Below the pieces are notes generated by a model. It was not told the origin of the DNA. It saw only the letters and a program-made list of their open reading frames with translations, and did not search any database. The position numbers were made by a program, and so were the translations under genes. A stretch of DNA of 64,000 nucleotides from Candidatus Kaiserbacteria bacterium (GTDB lineage: Bacteria > Patescibacteria > Paceibacteria > UBA9973 > UBA2103): NCBI GenBank assembly GCA_016182485.1, contig JACPGH010000003.1:86033-150032 (forward strand), given 5' to 3'. This document shows positions 16,282-24,454 of the stretch, piece by piece. The number at the start of each line of letters is the position of its first letter. The stretch's first letter is position 1.

Positions 16282-19200
16282 ATGTCCAGGAAGGCAGTTG
16301 AAACCTACATTTCCAGCGTTGACGAGAAATTAAAGACAGGGCAAGCTCGCGAACATGCCTATCGCCCGTGTTTTGAAGCTTTAATTCATGCACTTGATCC
16401 AAAACTCAAAATCGTAAACGATCCCTCGCGTAGCGAGCACGGCAACCCCGATTTTGTCTTTTTACGCGGAGATATCACAGCAGGGTATGCGGAGACGAAG
16501 GATCTCAACGATGATCTTGATAAAACTGAGAAATCGGAACAAATGAAACGCTACCTCGGCTACTCGAATCTCATTTTGACCGATTATCTCGAATTTCGGT
16601 TTTTCAGAAACGGCTCACGCTACGGCGAGCCGATTCGTATCGCAACTGTATCCGGCGGAAAACTCGAAGAGAGGACAGAAACATACGACGAACTTGCAAC
16701 TGCGCTCGCCGACTTTCTCGCTGGTACTCCCGAGCCGATCAAGAACGGAAAGCGTCTTGCCGAGATCATGGGCGGTAAAGCGCGGCGCATTCGTGACAAT
16801 GTACATCGTTTTCTCACAGATAAAGCCGACAGCGATACTGACCTTCTACGAATATATGAGTCGATCAAGAAAATGCTCGTCCACGACCTCCCGCTTGAGG
16901 CGTTTGCCGATATGTACGCGCAAACGCTCGTCTACGGTCTTTTTGTCGCACGCTATCACGACGACTCCGTCGATACATTCTCTCGCTCCGAGGCACGCGA
17001 CCTCGTGCCGGAATCGAATCCTTTTTTGCGTCAATTCTTCAACCACATTGCTGGACCGGACTTCAACAAACGCCTGCGCTATATCGTGGACGAATTGTGC
17101 GTGGTGTTCGCCACGGCGAATGTGCGTGAATTGATGGAGCAATATTTCAAGCTGGATTTATGGGGAAAGGAACATGGGGGGCCAGATCCAGTTATTCATT
17201 TCTACGAGGATTTCCTCAAAGAGTACGACGCGGAGCTGCGCAAGAAAATGGGCGCGTACTACACACCACTCCCGGTTGTGCGCTTTATCGTTCGCGCTAT
17301 AGATCATGTGCTCAAGACGGATTTCGGACTTGGGGATGGCCTCGCCGATACAACCAAACTCTCCGATGGAAGGCACAAGGTGCAAGTGCTCGATCCGGCC
17401 GTCGGCACCGGCACGTTCATCAGCGCTGTCATTCGCAACATCTACGAGCGATTTGTGAAGCAGGGTCAAAAGGGCCGATGGCCGACCTATGTCCACTACG
17501 ACCTCCTGCCGCGCATCCACGGCTTCGAGCTAATGATGACCGCCTACACCATCGCGCACTTGAAGCTCTCCATCGCGTTCAAACAAACAGGCTTCACCAT
17601 TTTTAACAAGCGGCTTGGCATCTATCTCACTAACTCGCTCGAAGAAGCGGGACCGCAAACCGACATGTTCTCACTCGGCTTCGCGCAGAGCATCGCGGAG
17701 GAAGCAAAGCAGGCGGCGGTTATTAAGAACGAGACTCCAATCATGGTTGTCCTCGGTAACCCGCCGTATTCAGGAGAATCGAGTAACGCATTTTACAAGG
17801 AACACGATGCTTACAAGATCGAGCCCACGGGCGGCAAGCTCAAGGAGCGCAACAGTAAATGGATCAATGATGATTATGTAAAATTCATTCGGCTTGCAGA
17901 AAGTTTGGTAGAGAAGAACGGCGAGGGTGTGGTCGCAATGATAACAGCACACGGCTATCTCGATAATCCTACATTCCGCGGAATGCGTTGGCATCTAATG
18001 CAGACGTTCGAGAAAATTTACGTACTCGATTTGCACGGAAACGCAAACAAAAAGGAAAAGGCCCCTGATGGAAGCGAAGACAAGAATGTCTTTGACATTA
18101 TGACTGGTGTCTCTATTTTGATCGGAGTAAAGCACAAGAAATCCGCGGATAATCTTGCAACTGTCTTTCGCGCCGATTGTTTTGGCGCTCGAAAATTAAA
18201 GATAGATTTTTTGGAATCAAATTCGCTCGATACAATTTCTTGGCAAAAACTCAGACCATCCGCTCCCAATTATGAATGGGCAGCAAATGACGGCGAAGTA
18301 AGTGACGAGTATAAAAGAGGATTCTCTGTAACTGAACTCTTCACAGTTTCTAGTGTCGGTATCGTCACGTCGCGAGACGATTTTGTCATAGATATGGACA
18401 AGCATACCCTCAGCAGACGAATTGAGGGATTTTTACAATCTGCAACGACCCAAGAAGCTCTCTCGAAATATGGTCTTAAAGAAAACCTGAAGTGGAAGGC
18501 AGTACAGGCTCTCAAACATAAGTACGACGAAGCACGCGTTATTCCAGTGAGTTACCGTCCCTTTGATTCTCGCTTCATCTACTACCATGACGATTTCATT
18601 GAGAGACCGCGCGGAGAGGTAATGCAGTATTTTGTCGGTCACGAAAACATAGGTCTTGTCACAAACAAACGCATTGAAGGACCTCGCAAGTTTGCAGATG
18701 CATTTTTATCCGATTGCGTTACTGATGCACGACGCGTTTCTTTAAAAGAGACGAACTATATTTTCCCACTTTATCTCTATGCAGAGGACGGTACGCGGGT
18801 ATCAAATTTGAGCCAGGGCATCATGACACAGATCGCGAATTCGCTTGGTAGCGAACCGTCTCCGGAGAATATCTTTTATTATGTTTACGCAGGCCTTCAC
18901 TCACCGTCGTATCGAGAGAAACACAACGATTTTTTGAAAGCCACTTTCCCGCGCGTTCCTTATCCTAAAGACAAAAATCAATTTATGGGGCTGGCAGCGT
19001 TGGGCAAGGAATTACGCGAGCTTCACTTGCTCGAATCGCAGAAGGTGCGCAAGTACATAACATCATATCCTGAAAGCGGCTCGAATGTCGTCGAAAAGAT
19101 TGCTCGCAAGGGCGACGGAGTATATATCAACGAAACGCAACACTTCGGCGGTGTGCCGGATATTGCATGGAACTTCTATATTGGCAGCTACCAGCCTGCT

Positions 19201-19326
19201 CAGAAATGGCTCAAAGACCGCAAAGGTCGCACGCTCACGAACGAGAACATCGAGCACTACCAAAAAATCATCGTCGCCCTTGTCGAGACAGATCGAATAA
19301 TGAAAGAAATAGACAAAGCAGTATGA
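16282..19326 (+). CDS. Type ISP/IIG-like restriction-modification enzyme
   Basis: 1014 residues. The N-terminus carries a PD-(D/E)XK nuclease (NPDFVFLRGDITAGYAETKD, about 54-74). A helical linker follows, then an N6-adenine methyltransferase with SAM motif LDPAVGTGTFISAVI near 370 and catalytic NPPY near 493. The rest resembles the target-recognition and C-terminal region of type ISP enzymes (VIPVSYRPFDSRFIYYHDDF near 750, then a YPKD...F segment). No helicase domain is present between nuclease and methylase, unlike full type ISP enzymes, so type IIG behaviour is likely. A single chain would cleave and methylate. The 81-base gap before it holds no clear terminator. Confidence 0.9.
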   Translation: MSRKAVETYISSVDEKLKTGQAREHAYRPCFEALIHALDPKLKIVNDPSRSEHGNPDFVFLRGDITAGYAETKDLNDDLDKTEKSEQMKRYLGYSNLILTDYLEFRFFRNGSRYGEPIRIATVSGGKLEERTETYDELATALADFLAGTPEPIKNGKRLAEIMGGKARRIRDNVHRFLTDKADSDTDLLRIYESIKKMLVHDLPLEAFADMYAQTLVYGLFVARYHDDSVDTFSRSEARDLVPESNPFLRQFFNHIAGPDFNKRLRYIVDELCVVFATANVRELMEQYFKLDLWGKEHGGPDPVIHFYEDFLKEYDAELRKKMGAYYTPLPVVRFIVRAIDHVLKTDFGLGDGLADTTKLSDGRHKVQVLDPAVGTGTFISAVIRNIYERFVKQGQKGRWPTYVHYDLLPRIHGFELMMTAYTIAHLKLSIAFKQTGFTIFNKRLGIYLTNSLEEAGPQTDMFSLGFAQSIAEEAKQAAVIKNETPIMVVLGNPPYSGESSNAFYKEHDAYKIEPTGGKLKERNSKWINDDYVKFIRLAESLVEKNGEGVVAMITAHGYLDNPTFRGMRWHLMQTFEKIYVLDLHGNANKKEKAPDGSEDKNVFDIMTGVSILIGVKHKKSADNLATVFRADCFGARKLKIDFLESNSLDTISWQKLRPSAPNYEWAANDGEVSDEYKRGFSVTELFTVSSVGIVTSRDDFVIDMDKHTLSRRIEGFLQSATTQEALSKYGLKENLKWKAVQALKHKYDEARVIPVSYRPFDSRFIYYHDDFIERPRGEVMQYFVGHENIGLVTNKRIEGPRKFADAFLSDCVTDARRVSLKETNYIFPLYLYAEDGTRVSNLSQGIMTQIANSLGSEPSPENIFYYVYAGLHSPSYREKHNDFLKATFPRVPYPKDKNQFMGLAALGKELRELHLLESQKVRKYITSYPESGSNVVEKIARKGDGVYINETQHFGGVPDIAWNFYIGSYQPAQKWLKDRKGRTLTNENIEHYQKIIVALVETDRIMKEIDKAV

Positions 19327-19772
19327 TTGATTACGCACTTATCATAGGTGTCGTCTCAACAGGAGCGGCTGCGGTGGCCGCCTATTATGCCTACAAAGCG
19401 TACATAACAAACAATAGTCCGAAGCTAGTGGTCGAGGCACCATTCAATAGCTCGCTTCAACTCCGCAATGTGGGAACTGATGCTGCGAAAAACATCAAGG
19501 AACCGACCGGTATGTTTCGAGATATGCCGAGTGAGATATGGAATTTTACCGGCCCGATTGATTATTTGAGAGTTAAAAGTCCAGGTATTTCCCGGCAAAT
19601 AGATTTTCACGATGAGAAAAGAATCAAGCCATCGGACTCATCGATTGTTCGATTTGAATACGAAAATTCGGACGGAACCAGATTCTTTTCTGAAATCAAA
19701 GTCGAGCGAGGGCCTGCAACACAGCAGCTTTGGTTTGCAACACCAGTCCTAGTGAATTGGGGTAAATGCTAG
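19323..19772 (+). CDS. Small membrane-anchored protein coupled to the RM gene
   Basis: 149 residues. The ATG overlaps the stop of the RM gene (ATGA), so translation is coupled. One N-terminal hydrophobic helix (ALIIGVVSTGAAAVAAYYAY, about 4-23) is followed by a soluble part with beta-like segments (KLVVEAPFNSSLQLRNVGTDAAKNI, SSIVRFEYENSDG). The part after the helix resembles small membrane proteins with an Ig-like fold common beside restriction genes, but I cannot name a family. It could be an accessory or sensor of the defence operon. Confidence 0.6.
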   Translation: MIDYALIIGVVSTGAAAVAAYYAYKAYITNNSPKLVVEAPFNSSLQLRNVGTDAAKNIKEPTGMFRDMPSEIWNFTGPIDYLRVKSPGISRQIDFHDEKRIKPSDSSIVRFEYENSDGTRFFSEIKVERGPATQQLWFATPVLVNWGKC

Positions 19773-20052
19773 GAGTCTACGCGTCCCCTTTGCCTTTATT
19801 GGCGGGATGTGCGCGCACGGGCTGGGGCAAGCACATATGGATTTGAGGCCTCGGGCATTTCCGCGACGGGATCTGGCCCACTGGTGAGCGCCGCCGCTCT
19901 CTTGCAAGTCTAAAAGCGCGTTTTTATACACTTTCGTGATTGCATTGCACGAAGAATCTTGTTACTTTATATGCACAATGCAACGGAGGAACTTTAGATA
20001 GCCGCCGCGAAGCCTGCTCGCAAGAGTGGGTATTCGTGGCGGCTTTTCTATT
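19773..20052. other. Intergenic region between defence island and tRNA pair
   Basis: 280 bases without a convincing reading frame. It holds a TTGCATTG/CAATGCAA inverted repeat (about 19942-19984) with an AT-rich stretch inside that could be the tRNA promoter (TTATAT near 19968), and a hairpin at 20000-20047. No direct repeat of the tRNA ends was found that would mark an integration site. Confidence 0.5.
20000..20047 (+). terminator. Hairpin with T-run upstream of tRNA-Phe
   Basis: AGCCGCC at 20000 pairs with GGCGGCT ending about 20044, extended by CGAA/TTCG with a mismatch, and is followed by TTTT. The loop is long (about 20 bases) with a second small stem. It has the form of an intrinsic terminator or attenuator, or the 3' end of a small RNA starting near 19970. 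Confidence 0.5.
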
Positions 20053-20123
20053 GCCTCCTTAGCTCAATGGTAGAGCACGCCTCTGAAAAGGGCGAGAAAG
20101 AGGTCCGATTCCTCTCGGAGGCA
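20053..20123 (+). tRNA. tRNA-Phe (anticodon GAA)
   Basis: Acceptor GCCTCC pairs with GGAGGC (seventh pair is a T-C mismatch), D arm AGCTC/GAGC, anticodon stem CGCCT/GGGCG around CTGAAAA giving GAA, T stem AGAGG/CCTCT. The T loop is TCCGATT, with C where U55 is nearly universal. Discriminator A at 20123, no CCA encoded. Confidence 0.85.
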
Positions 20124-20126
20124 CCC

Positions 20127-20198
20127 GCCCTCGTAAGCTAATGGATAAACTGTCGGGCTTCTATCCCGATCTTGGAGGTTCGAATCCTCCCGAGGGCA
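20127..20198 (+). tRNA. tRNA-Arg (anticodon TCT)
   Basis: Acceptor GCCCTCG (20127-20133) pairs with CGAGGGC (20191-20197), anticodon stem TCGGG/CCCGA around CTTCTAT giving TCT (reads AGA/AGG), T arm GGAGG-TTCGAAT-CCTCC. Discriminator A, no CCA encoded. It is only 3 bases from tRNA-Phe, so both are processed from one transcript. Confidence 0.92.
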
Positions 20199-20263
20199 CA
20201 GTCCCATCGCAAACGAATTAGGACAGAAACCACATGACTACATGAAAGTCAGTCCCCTCTAAT

Positions 20264-20321
20264 CTCTAATTCGCGCGCCGTGCCCGCCGAAGCTTATGCG
20301 GAGGCGGGAATAGTAGAATAG
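20264..20321 (+). repeat. Dispersed hairpin repeat, copy A
   Basis: Begins CTCTAATTCGCGCGCCGTGC, then CCGCC-GAAGC ... GCGGAGGCGGG as a hairpin, then TAGTAGAATAG. Related to copies at 20802, 20910, 25093 and 26057. It ends in a TAGAAT that could serve as a -10 box. Confidence 0.7.
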
Positions 20322-20368
20322 TTTGCTGGCAGCAGCCGGGGAGGCGGATTTGGTACAATTGATGCAGG

Positions 20369-20787
20369 ATGCTCGATTCGAAACATAAGAAATTGCTCGT
20401 TGCGGTTATCGGACTAGCCTTATCGGCGGTGCGTTTTTCGTGCTCAAGTCGGATTCCGGTGACAAAGAACGAGAGGGCGGCATAACGGGCGTCGCAATGC
20501 TCGGGCCCACGTGTCCGGTAATGCAAGATCCGCCCGATCCGCAGTGCGCCGACAAACCATACAAGACAGCGCTCGTGATAACTACCGACGACGAAGCGCG
20601 CGTGCTCAAGACTATCTATACCGACGTGAATGGCGCGTTCCGCGCCGAATTGCCGCCCGGTACCTATGCCATTCGCTCCGCCGCGGCGGCGAACATCCTG
20701 CCATACTGCTCGACCCAAGGTCCTGTGACGGTCGCGGCGGGAGCATTTTCCAACGTCGCGGTTTCCTGCGACACCGGAATCCGCTAA
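20369..20787 (+). pseudogene. Secreted protein with carboxypeptidase-regulatory-like fold, frameshifted
   Basis: ATG 20369 opens a signal-anchor (MLDSKHKKLLVAVIGLA) but hits a stop after 37 codons. Shifting frame near 20410-20420 restores a hydrophobic LIGGAFFVLKSD and continues to 20787 as a 115-residue domain with TDVNGAFRAELPPGTYAIR, the hallmark of transthyretin-like/carboxypeptidase regulatory folds, plus CPVMQDPPDPQC upstream. One missing base explains the break. Either the gene is recently disabled or it is a sequencing or assembly error. If intact it would be about 139 residues and surface-exposed. A TACAAT lies about 10 bases before the ATG. Confidence 0.6.
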
Positions 20788-20801
20788 CCATCCCGCTATC
20801 T

Positions 20802-20862
20802 TCTCTAATTCGCATGCCGCGCCCGTCCGTAGCTGAAAGCGAAGGAGGGAATGGTAGAATAG
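20802..20862 (+). repeat. Dispersed hairpin repeat, copy B
   Basis: TCTCTAATTCGCATGCCGCG, then CCGTCCGTAGCTGAAAGCGA, then AGGAGGGAATGGTAGAATAG. Same orientation as the other copies. The stem is imperfect, CCCGTCC against GGAGGG. Confidence 0.75.
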
Positions 20863-20909
20863 TTGGCTCGCAGCCTCGTGATTATTTGCTGCAGTAGTCC
20901 CGTGTATCT

Positions 20910-20970
20910 TCTCTAATTCGCACGTCGTGCCCGTCCGTAGCTTCAAGCGAAGGAGGGAATAGGCGAATAG
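20910..20970 (+). repeat. Dispersed hairpin repeat, copy C
   Basis: TCTCTAATTCGCACGTCGTG, then CCGTCCGTAGCTTCAAGCGA, then AGGAGGGAATAGGCGAATAG. It lies 50 bases after copy B ends and 41 bases before the NYN gene. Confidence 0.75.
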
Positions 20971-21010
20971 TTGCAGAGAAAATGCGAGGCATGGTGGTAG
21001 AATATTGTTA

Positions 21011-21640
21011 ATGAAAGCCGTCGCTTTTATTGATGCTTCGAATCTGTCATATGGCGGCCAGAAGTCGTTAGGGTGGAGTATTGACTATGCGAAGCTCAGG
21101 GAGTATCTGACTGAAAAATATGGGATTGAGAAGGCATATTACTTCGGAGGAATTGAAATTCATGGACACCCGTTCGATTATTTGAAGTATGATTCTGTGC
21201 CAATAAGCCAAATCGAGAGATATCTTTCTGATTTGATAACGCGTGCCGGGCCAAAAATGACTGAAGCACAATTGGTTCTCGCCGACAGGCATCTCAAAAG
21301 AGTTCGCTTCTATAGGAAGCTAGCGGAATTTGGATATCGTCTGGTGTTAAAACCAGTAAAGTCTTATGAAGACGATGATGGGAACAGGCGCCGGAAAGCA
21401 AATTGCGATGTGGATATGGCTTTCTACATGATGAAAGAAATTGACTCTTATAATAGAGCCGTTGTTTTATCAGGCGATGGAGATTTTTTGCCAGTACTAA
21501 AACACCTGAGATCAATCGGTAAAGAAGTAATCATTCTCGCTCGAAGTCCCCGGACTGCGAAAGAAATAAAGCAATTTGCGGGAGCCGATTTTAGGGATTT
21601 TGAATATTTAAGGGAACGTATCAAGCAGAAAGACGTGTAA
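21011..21640 (+). CDS. NYN/LabA-type nuclease domain protein (DUF88)
   Basis: 209 residues. The NYN (PIN-like) pattern is clear: AVAFIDASNLSYG at the start (first Asp and Asn), KANCDVDMAFYMM near 130 (D-V-D), LSGDGDFLPVLKHLRSIGKEV near 157 (G-D-G-D-F) and a final A-D-x-F-x-x-F-E segment. These acidic residues bind metal in RNA-cleaving members of the LabA/DUF88 group. The substrate is unknown. ATG 21011 is preferred over 21005 because TAGAAT (20998-21003) sits 7 bases before it, a spacing recurring in this genome. Confidence 0.87.
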   Translation: MKAVAFIDASNLSYGGQKSLGWSIDYAKLREYLTEKYGIEKAYYFGGIEIHGHPFDYLKYDSVPISQIERYLSDLITRAGPKMTEAQLVLADRHLKRVRFYRKLAEFGYRLVLKPVKSYEDDDGNRRRKANCDVDMAFYMMKEIDSYNRAVVLSGDGDFLPVLKHLRSIGKEVIILARSPRTAKEIKQFAGADFRDFEYLRERIKQKDV

Positions 21641-21806
21641 ACAGCGAGCGGCACCCGTTTAGGATGCCGCTCAAGTCTGGTGTGCCTATTATAATCCGCT
21701 TATCGTTAATAATCAATGGTTGATGTTAATTACATTAATCATTGATTGCTGTCAAGCCCCCATCCTTTTTAGTGGGCAGGTGGAATATAAACACGTCTTC
21801 ATTGAA

Positions 21807-21829
21807 ATAGTACGAACGTACTATATACT
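21807..21829 (+). promoter_or_regulatory. Palindromic operator overlapping the -10 box of the SOS operon
   Basis: ATAGTAC-GAAC-GTACTAT (21807-21824) has perfect 7-bp arms and is followed directly by TATACT (21824-21829), 6 bases before the repressor's ATG. Position and the GAAC centre suggest a LexA-type box through which the repressor controls itself and the polymerase (inference). Upstream, 21655-21800 holds only a GAGCGGCA/TGCCGCTC hairpin. Confidence 0.65.
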
Positions 21830-21835
21830 GGCGGT

Positions 21836-22405
21836 ATGAAAGACGGCCGGGCAAAGGTGCTGGAATTCTATCGGCAGAGGCGGCGCATGCCCTCCTACCG
21901 CGAGATCATGCGGCTTATGGGCTACCGCTCGCTCGCGTCGGCGCAGTGGCTCGTGAAGAGTCTCGCAGAAGCCGGGGTGGTGGCCAAAGATAGGGCGGGC
22001 AAGCTTATCCCGAAGCATCCGTTCGGAGAAACGAAACTGCTCGGCGTTGTGGAAGCGGGGTTCCCCTCCGCGGCTGAAGAAGAATTGCTCGACACCATCA
22101 GCTTCGACGAATATCTCACGCCGAATAAGGAAGCGAGCTACATCTTGAAAGTGAAGGGCGACTCGATGCAGGAGGCCGGCATTTGCGAAGGCGACATGGT
22201 GATCGTCGAGCGGCGTCAGACCTTCAAGCCGGGGCAGATCGTCGTCGCGTCGATTGACGACGAGTACACGATGAAATATCTGCGCAAGAATCAGCGCGGC
22301 TATTATCTCGAACCGGCGAACGCGAAGTACCAGCCGATCTATCCCAAAGACGGCGAGACGCTCGCTGTGGAAGCGGTGGTCACGGCCGTGGTGCGCAAAT
22401 ATTAG
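21836..22405 (+). CDS. LexA/UmuD-like self-cleaving S24 repressor
   Basis: 189 residues. Residues 1-65 hold a winged-helix LexA-type DNA-binding part (VLEFYRQRRRMPSYREIMRL, then SLASAQWLVKSLAEAG). An Ala-Gly cleavage site is in VVEAGFPS near 72-79. The S24 peptidase part has the catalytic Ser in KGDSMQEAG near 118 and the Lys in EYTMKYL near 146. Damage-activated RecA-type filaments would trigger cleavage. The polymerase gene starts 2 bases after its stop. It differs from UmuD in keeping a DNA-binding domain, so it is LexA-like in function with UmuDC-like gene order. Confidence 0.88.
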   Translation: MKDGRAKVLEFYRQRRRMPSYREIMRLMGYRSLASAQWLVKSLAEAGVVAKDRAGKLIPKHPFGETKLLGVVEAGFPSAAEEELLDTISFDEYLTPNKEASYILKVKGDSMQEAGICEGDMVIVERRQTFKPGQIVVASIDDEYTMKYLRKNQRGYYLEPANAKYQPIYPKDGETLAVEAVVTAVVRKY

Positions 22406-22407
22406 AC

Positions 22408-23715
22408 ATGGCGTGGGGCAGTGTACAGGCGTATCCCCGGGCGATCCTCCACATAGACGGAGACGCTTTCTTTGCCGCTTGCGAGGTCGCCAAGGACCCA
22501 GCGCTGCGCGGCCGGCCGGTCATCACCGGCAAGGAGCGCGGGATAGTCTCCGCCGCGACCTACGAGGCGAAGGCTCGCGGCGTCACGCGCGGCATGACTC
22601 TCTCGGAGGTAAAGAAAGTTTGCCCGGACGCTGTCATCCTGCCCTCCGACTACGAGACGTACAGCCTATTCTCCAATCGGATGTACGCAATCGTGCGGCG
22701 CTACACGCCCGCGGTAGAGGAGTACAGCATTGACGAGTGCTTCGCTGACCTCACCGGCTTGCGCCGCTCTTTGCGCTTGTCCTACCCGCAGATGGCCGAA
22801 CGGATAAAGCTCGAATTGGATAGCGAGCTCGGCATGACCTTCTCTCTCGGCCTCTCGGCGACCAAGACGCTAGCCAAGATCGGCTCGAAATGGAAGAAGC
22901 CTTCGGGCCTGACGCTTATCCCGCTCTCCGCCGCTGAGAGCTATCTCAAGCAGTTGTCGGTCGAGAAAGTCTGGGGCATCGGCCCGAACACCACGGCTTT
23001 TCTCAATAAGCACGGCGTGAGAACGGCCGCCGATTTCGCCAAGCGGGACGAAACGTGGGTACGGGGGCAGCTCTCGAAGCCGTTTTATGAGACGTGGCGG
23101 GAACTGCGCGGGGAAGTCGTCTTCGAGCTCGACGCGATCGGCCGGGAGAGCTACCAATCGATCAGTAAGACGAAGACCTTCACGCCGCCCTCGACCGACC
23201 CGGCCTTTGTGCTCTCGCAACTATCGAAGAACATCGAGAACGCGTGCATCAAGGCGCGCCGCTGGAATCTAGTTACCTCCCAAGTGGCGTTTTTCTTAAA
23301 AACGCAGGATCTCAAATATTATGGCTATGAGCTTGCGCTCTCGCACCCGACGAACGTGCCGCAGGATGTGCTCAAGGTTGTCTCCGAATATTTCAGAAAA
23401 GTTTTTAAAAAGAATACGCAGTATCGGGCGACGGGCATCACGCTCTTGAAGCTCGCTGAGAATCAGTCGCCGCAACTCGATCTCTTCGGGGCGGTAGAGG
23501 CGACGGGCAAGATCCAGAGAGTCCTCGAGAGCGTGGACGCGATATCCGAGCGATACGGGAAGCACGCGGTCTTTCTCGGTTCCTCCTTTCAAGCAATGAC
23601 GCACACGGCTCATCTCGGCGACCGCGGCGACACGGCCAAGCGCGTCACCGATCTCTTCAAGGGCGAGACCCGCCGCCAGCGCCTCGCCATCCCCATGCTC
23701 GGCGAGGTAAAATAA
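22408..23715 (+). CDS. Y-family DNA polymerase (UmuC/DinB type)
   Basis: 435 residues. Catalytic and fold motifs are in order: ILHIDGDAFFAACE near 14 (first metal Asp), the steric-gate region with ATYEAKARGV near 50, EEYSIDECFADLTG near 108 (S-I-D-E with the second Asp and Glu), SLGLSATKTLAKIGSKWKKP near 148, and a helix-hairpin-helix VWGIGPNTTAFL near 190. A little-finger domain and C-terminal segment follow. It performs translesion synthesis. Length and C-terminal tail are closer to UmuC than to DinB, but no beta-clamp motif is evident beyond QLDLF near 355, which could serve as one. Confidence 0.92.
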   Translation: MAWGSVQAYPRAILHIDGDAFFAACEVAKDPALRGRPVITGKERGIVSAATYEAKARGVTRGMTLSEVKKVCPDAVILPSDYETYSLFSNRMYAIVRRYTPAVEEYSIDECFADLTGLRRSLRLSYPQMAERIKLELDSELGMTFSLGLSATKTLAKIGSKWKKPSGLTLIPLSAAESYLKQLSVEKVWGIGPNTTAFLNKHGVRTAADFAKRDETWVRGQLSKPFYETWRELRGEVVFELDAIGRESYQSISKTKTFTPPSTDPAFVLSQLSKNIENACIKARRWNLVTSQVAFFLKTQDLKYYGYELALSHPTNVPQDVLKVVSEYFRKVFKKNTQYRATGITLLKLAENQSPQLDLFGAVEATGKIQRVLESVDAISERYGKHAVFLGSSFQAMTHTAHLGDRGDTAKRVTDLFKGETRRQRLAIPMLGEVK

Positions 23716-23720
23716 GTGGG

Positions 23721-24449
23721 ATGGATTCACTGACTTCATTCGACCGATTTGCCGAAGAATACGATAATGAAATGGGCGATTCGGGAGATTATTCCCATAA
23801 GAACACTATTGATGGATGCCTTTTGGATTTAGTAGGCGATGTAAACGGCTTGGTGATTTATGATTTGGCTTGCGGCAACGGCTACATGGCCCGCCGTTTC
23901 GTAAAAGAAGGAGCTAAAGAAGTTTGGGCGTCCGATATTTCCGAAAGGCTCATTGATTTCGCTAAAAATAAATACAACGCAAGCGGAATAAAATATTTCG
24001 TTCGGAGCGCGGATGACTTTACCGATATTCCAGAAAATCATTTCGACCTGATTACCATGCATATGGCGCTGTTCTATATTGAGGACCTGGGCAAGCTCTT
24101 TCAGAATATTCACACGAGTCTCAAAACAGATGGCAGATTCGTTTTCACCTATGATCATCCCCTGCGCCTATTGGCCTATAAAGTGATGGGAATTGACGTG
24201 GATCTAGAGACAGAATATGAGGAATACTTGAACGAAGGCTTGAAAAAGAACTTCAACAATTGGACGAAGAAACAAGACGATTTATGGATCTATCGCCGTC
24301 CGCTCGGGAGCATAATAAACGCTCTCGGCCGAAATAAGTTGCTGGTAAAAGCGATGACTGAACCTAAAACAAAGACAATGTACATGGATAAACAGTTTGA
24401 AAGCGCCATTCCTTTCAAAATGGGATTTGAAGCGGTAAAAGTAACGTGA
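23721..24449 (+). CDS. Class I SAM-dependent methyltransferase
   Basis: 242 residues. Motif I is YDLACGNGYMARRF near 48, followed by an acidic loop VWASDISERLIDFAK, motif IV FDLITMHMALFYIED near 110, and a post-motif helix. The end of the Rossmann fold is followed by about 80 residues that may hold the substrate lid. Small-molecule methylation is more likely than DNA or rRNA methylation, as no N-P-P-Y or other nucleic-acid motif is seen. It begins 5 bases after the polymerase stop and may ride on the same transcript. Confidence 0.82.
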   Translation: MDSLTSFDRFAEEYDNEMGDSGDYSHKNTIDGCLLDLVGDVNGLVIYDLACGNGYMARRFVKEGAKEVWASDISERLIDFAKNKYNASGIKYFVRSADDFTDIPENHFDLITMHMALFYIEDLGKLFQNIHTSLKTDGRFVFTYDHPLRLLAYKVMGIDVDLETEYEEYLNEGLKKNFNNWTKKQDDLWIYRRPLGSIINALGRNKLLVKAMTEPKTKTMYMDKQFESAIPFKMGFEAVKVT

Positions 24450-24454
24450 TTTCC

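Noticed and set aside
19773..20200. tRNA-associated att site for the defence island
   Set aside because: I searched by eye for a direct repeat of the tRNA ends near 9.4 kb and for an integrase and saw neither.
20266..20946. 226-codon minus-strand frame over repeats A-C
   Set aside because: Repeated Leu/Arg motifs come from the dispersed repeat; plus strand carries the domain-containing gene.
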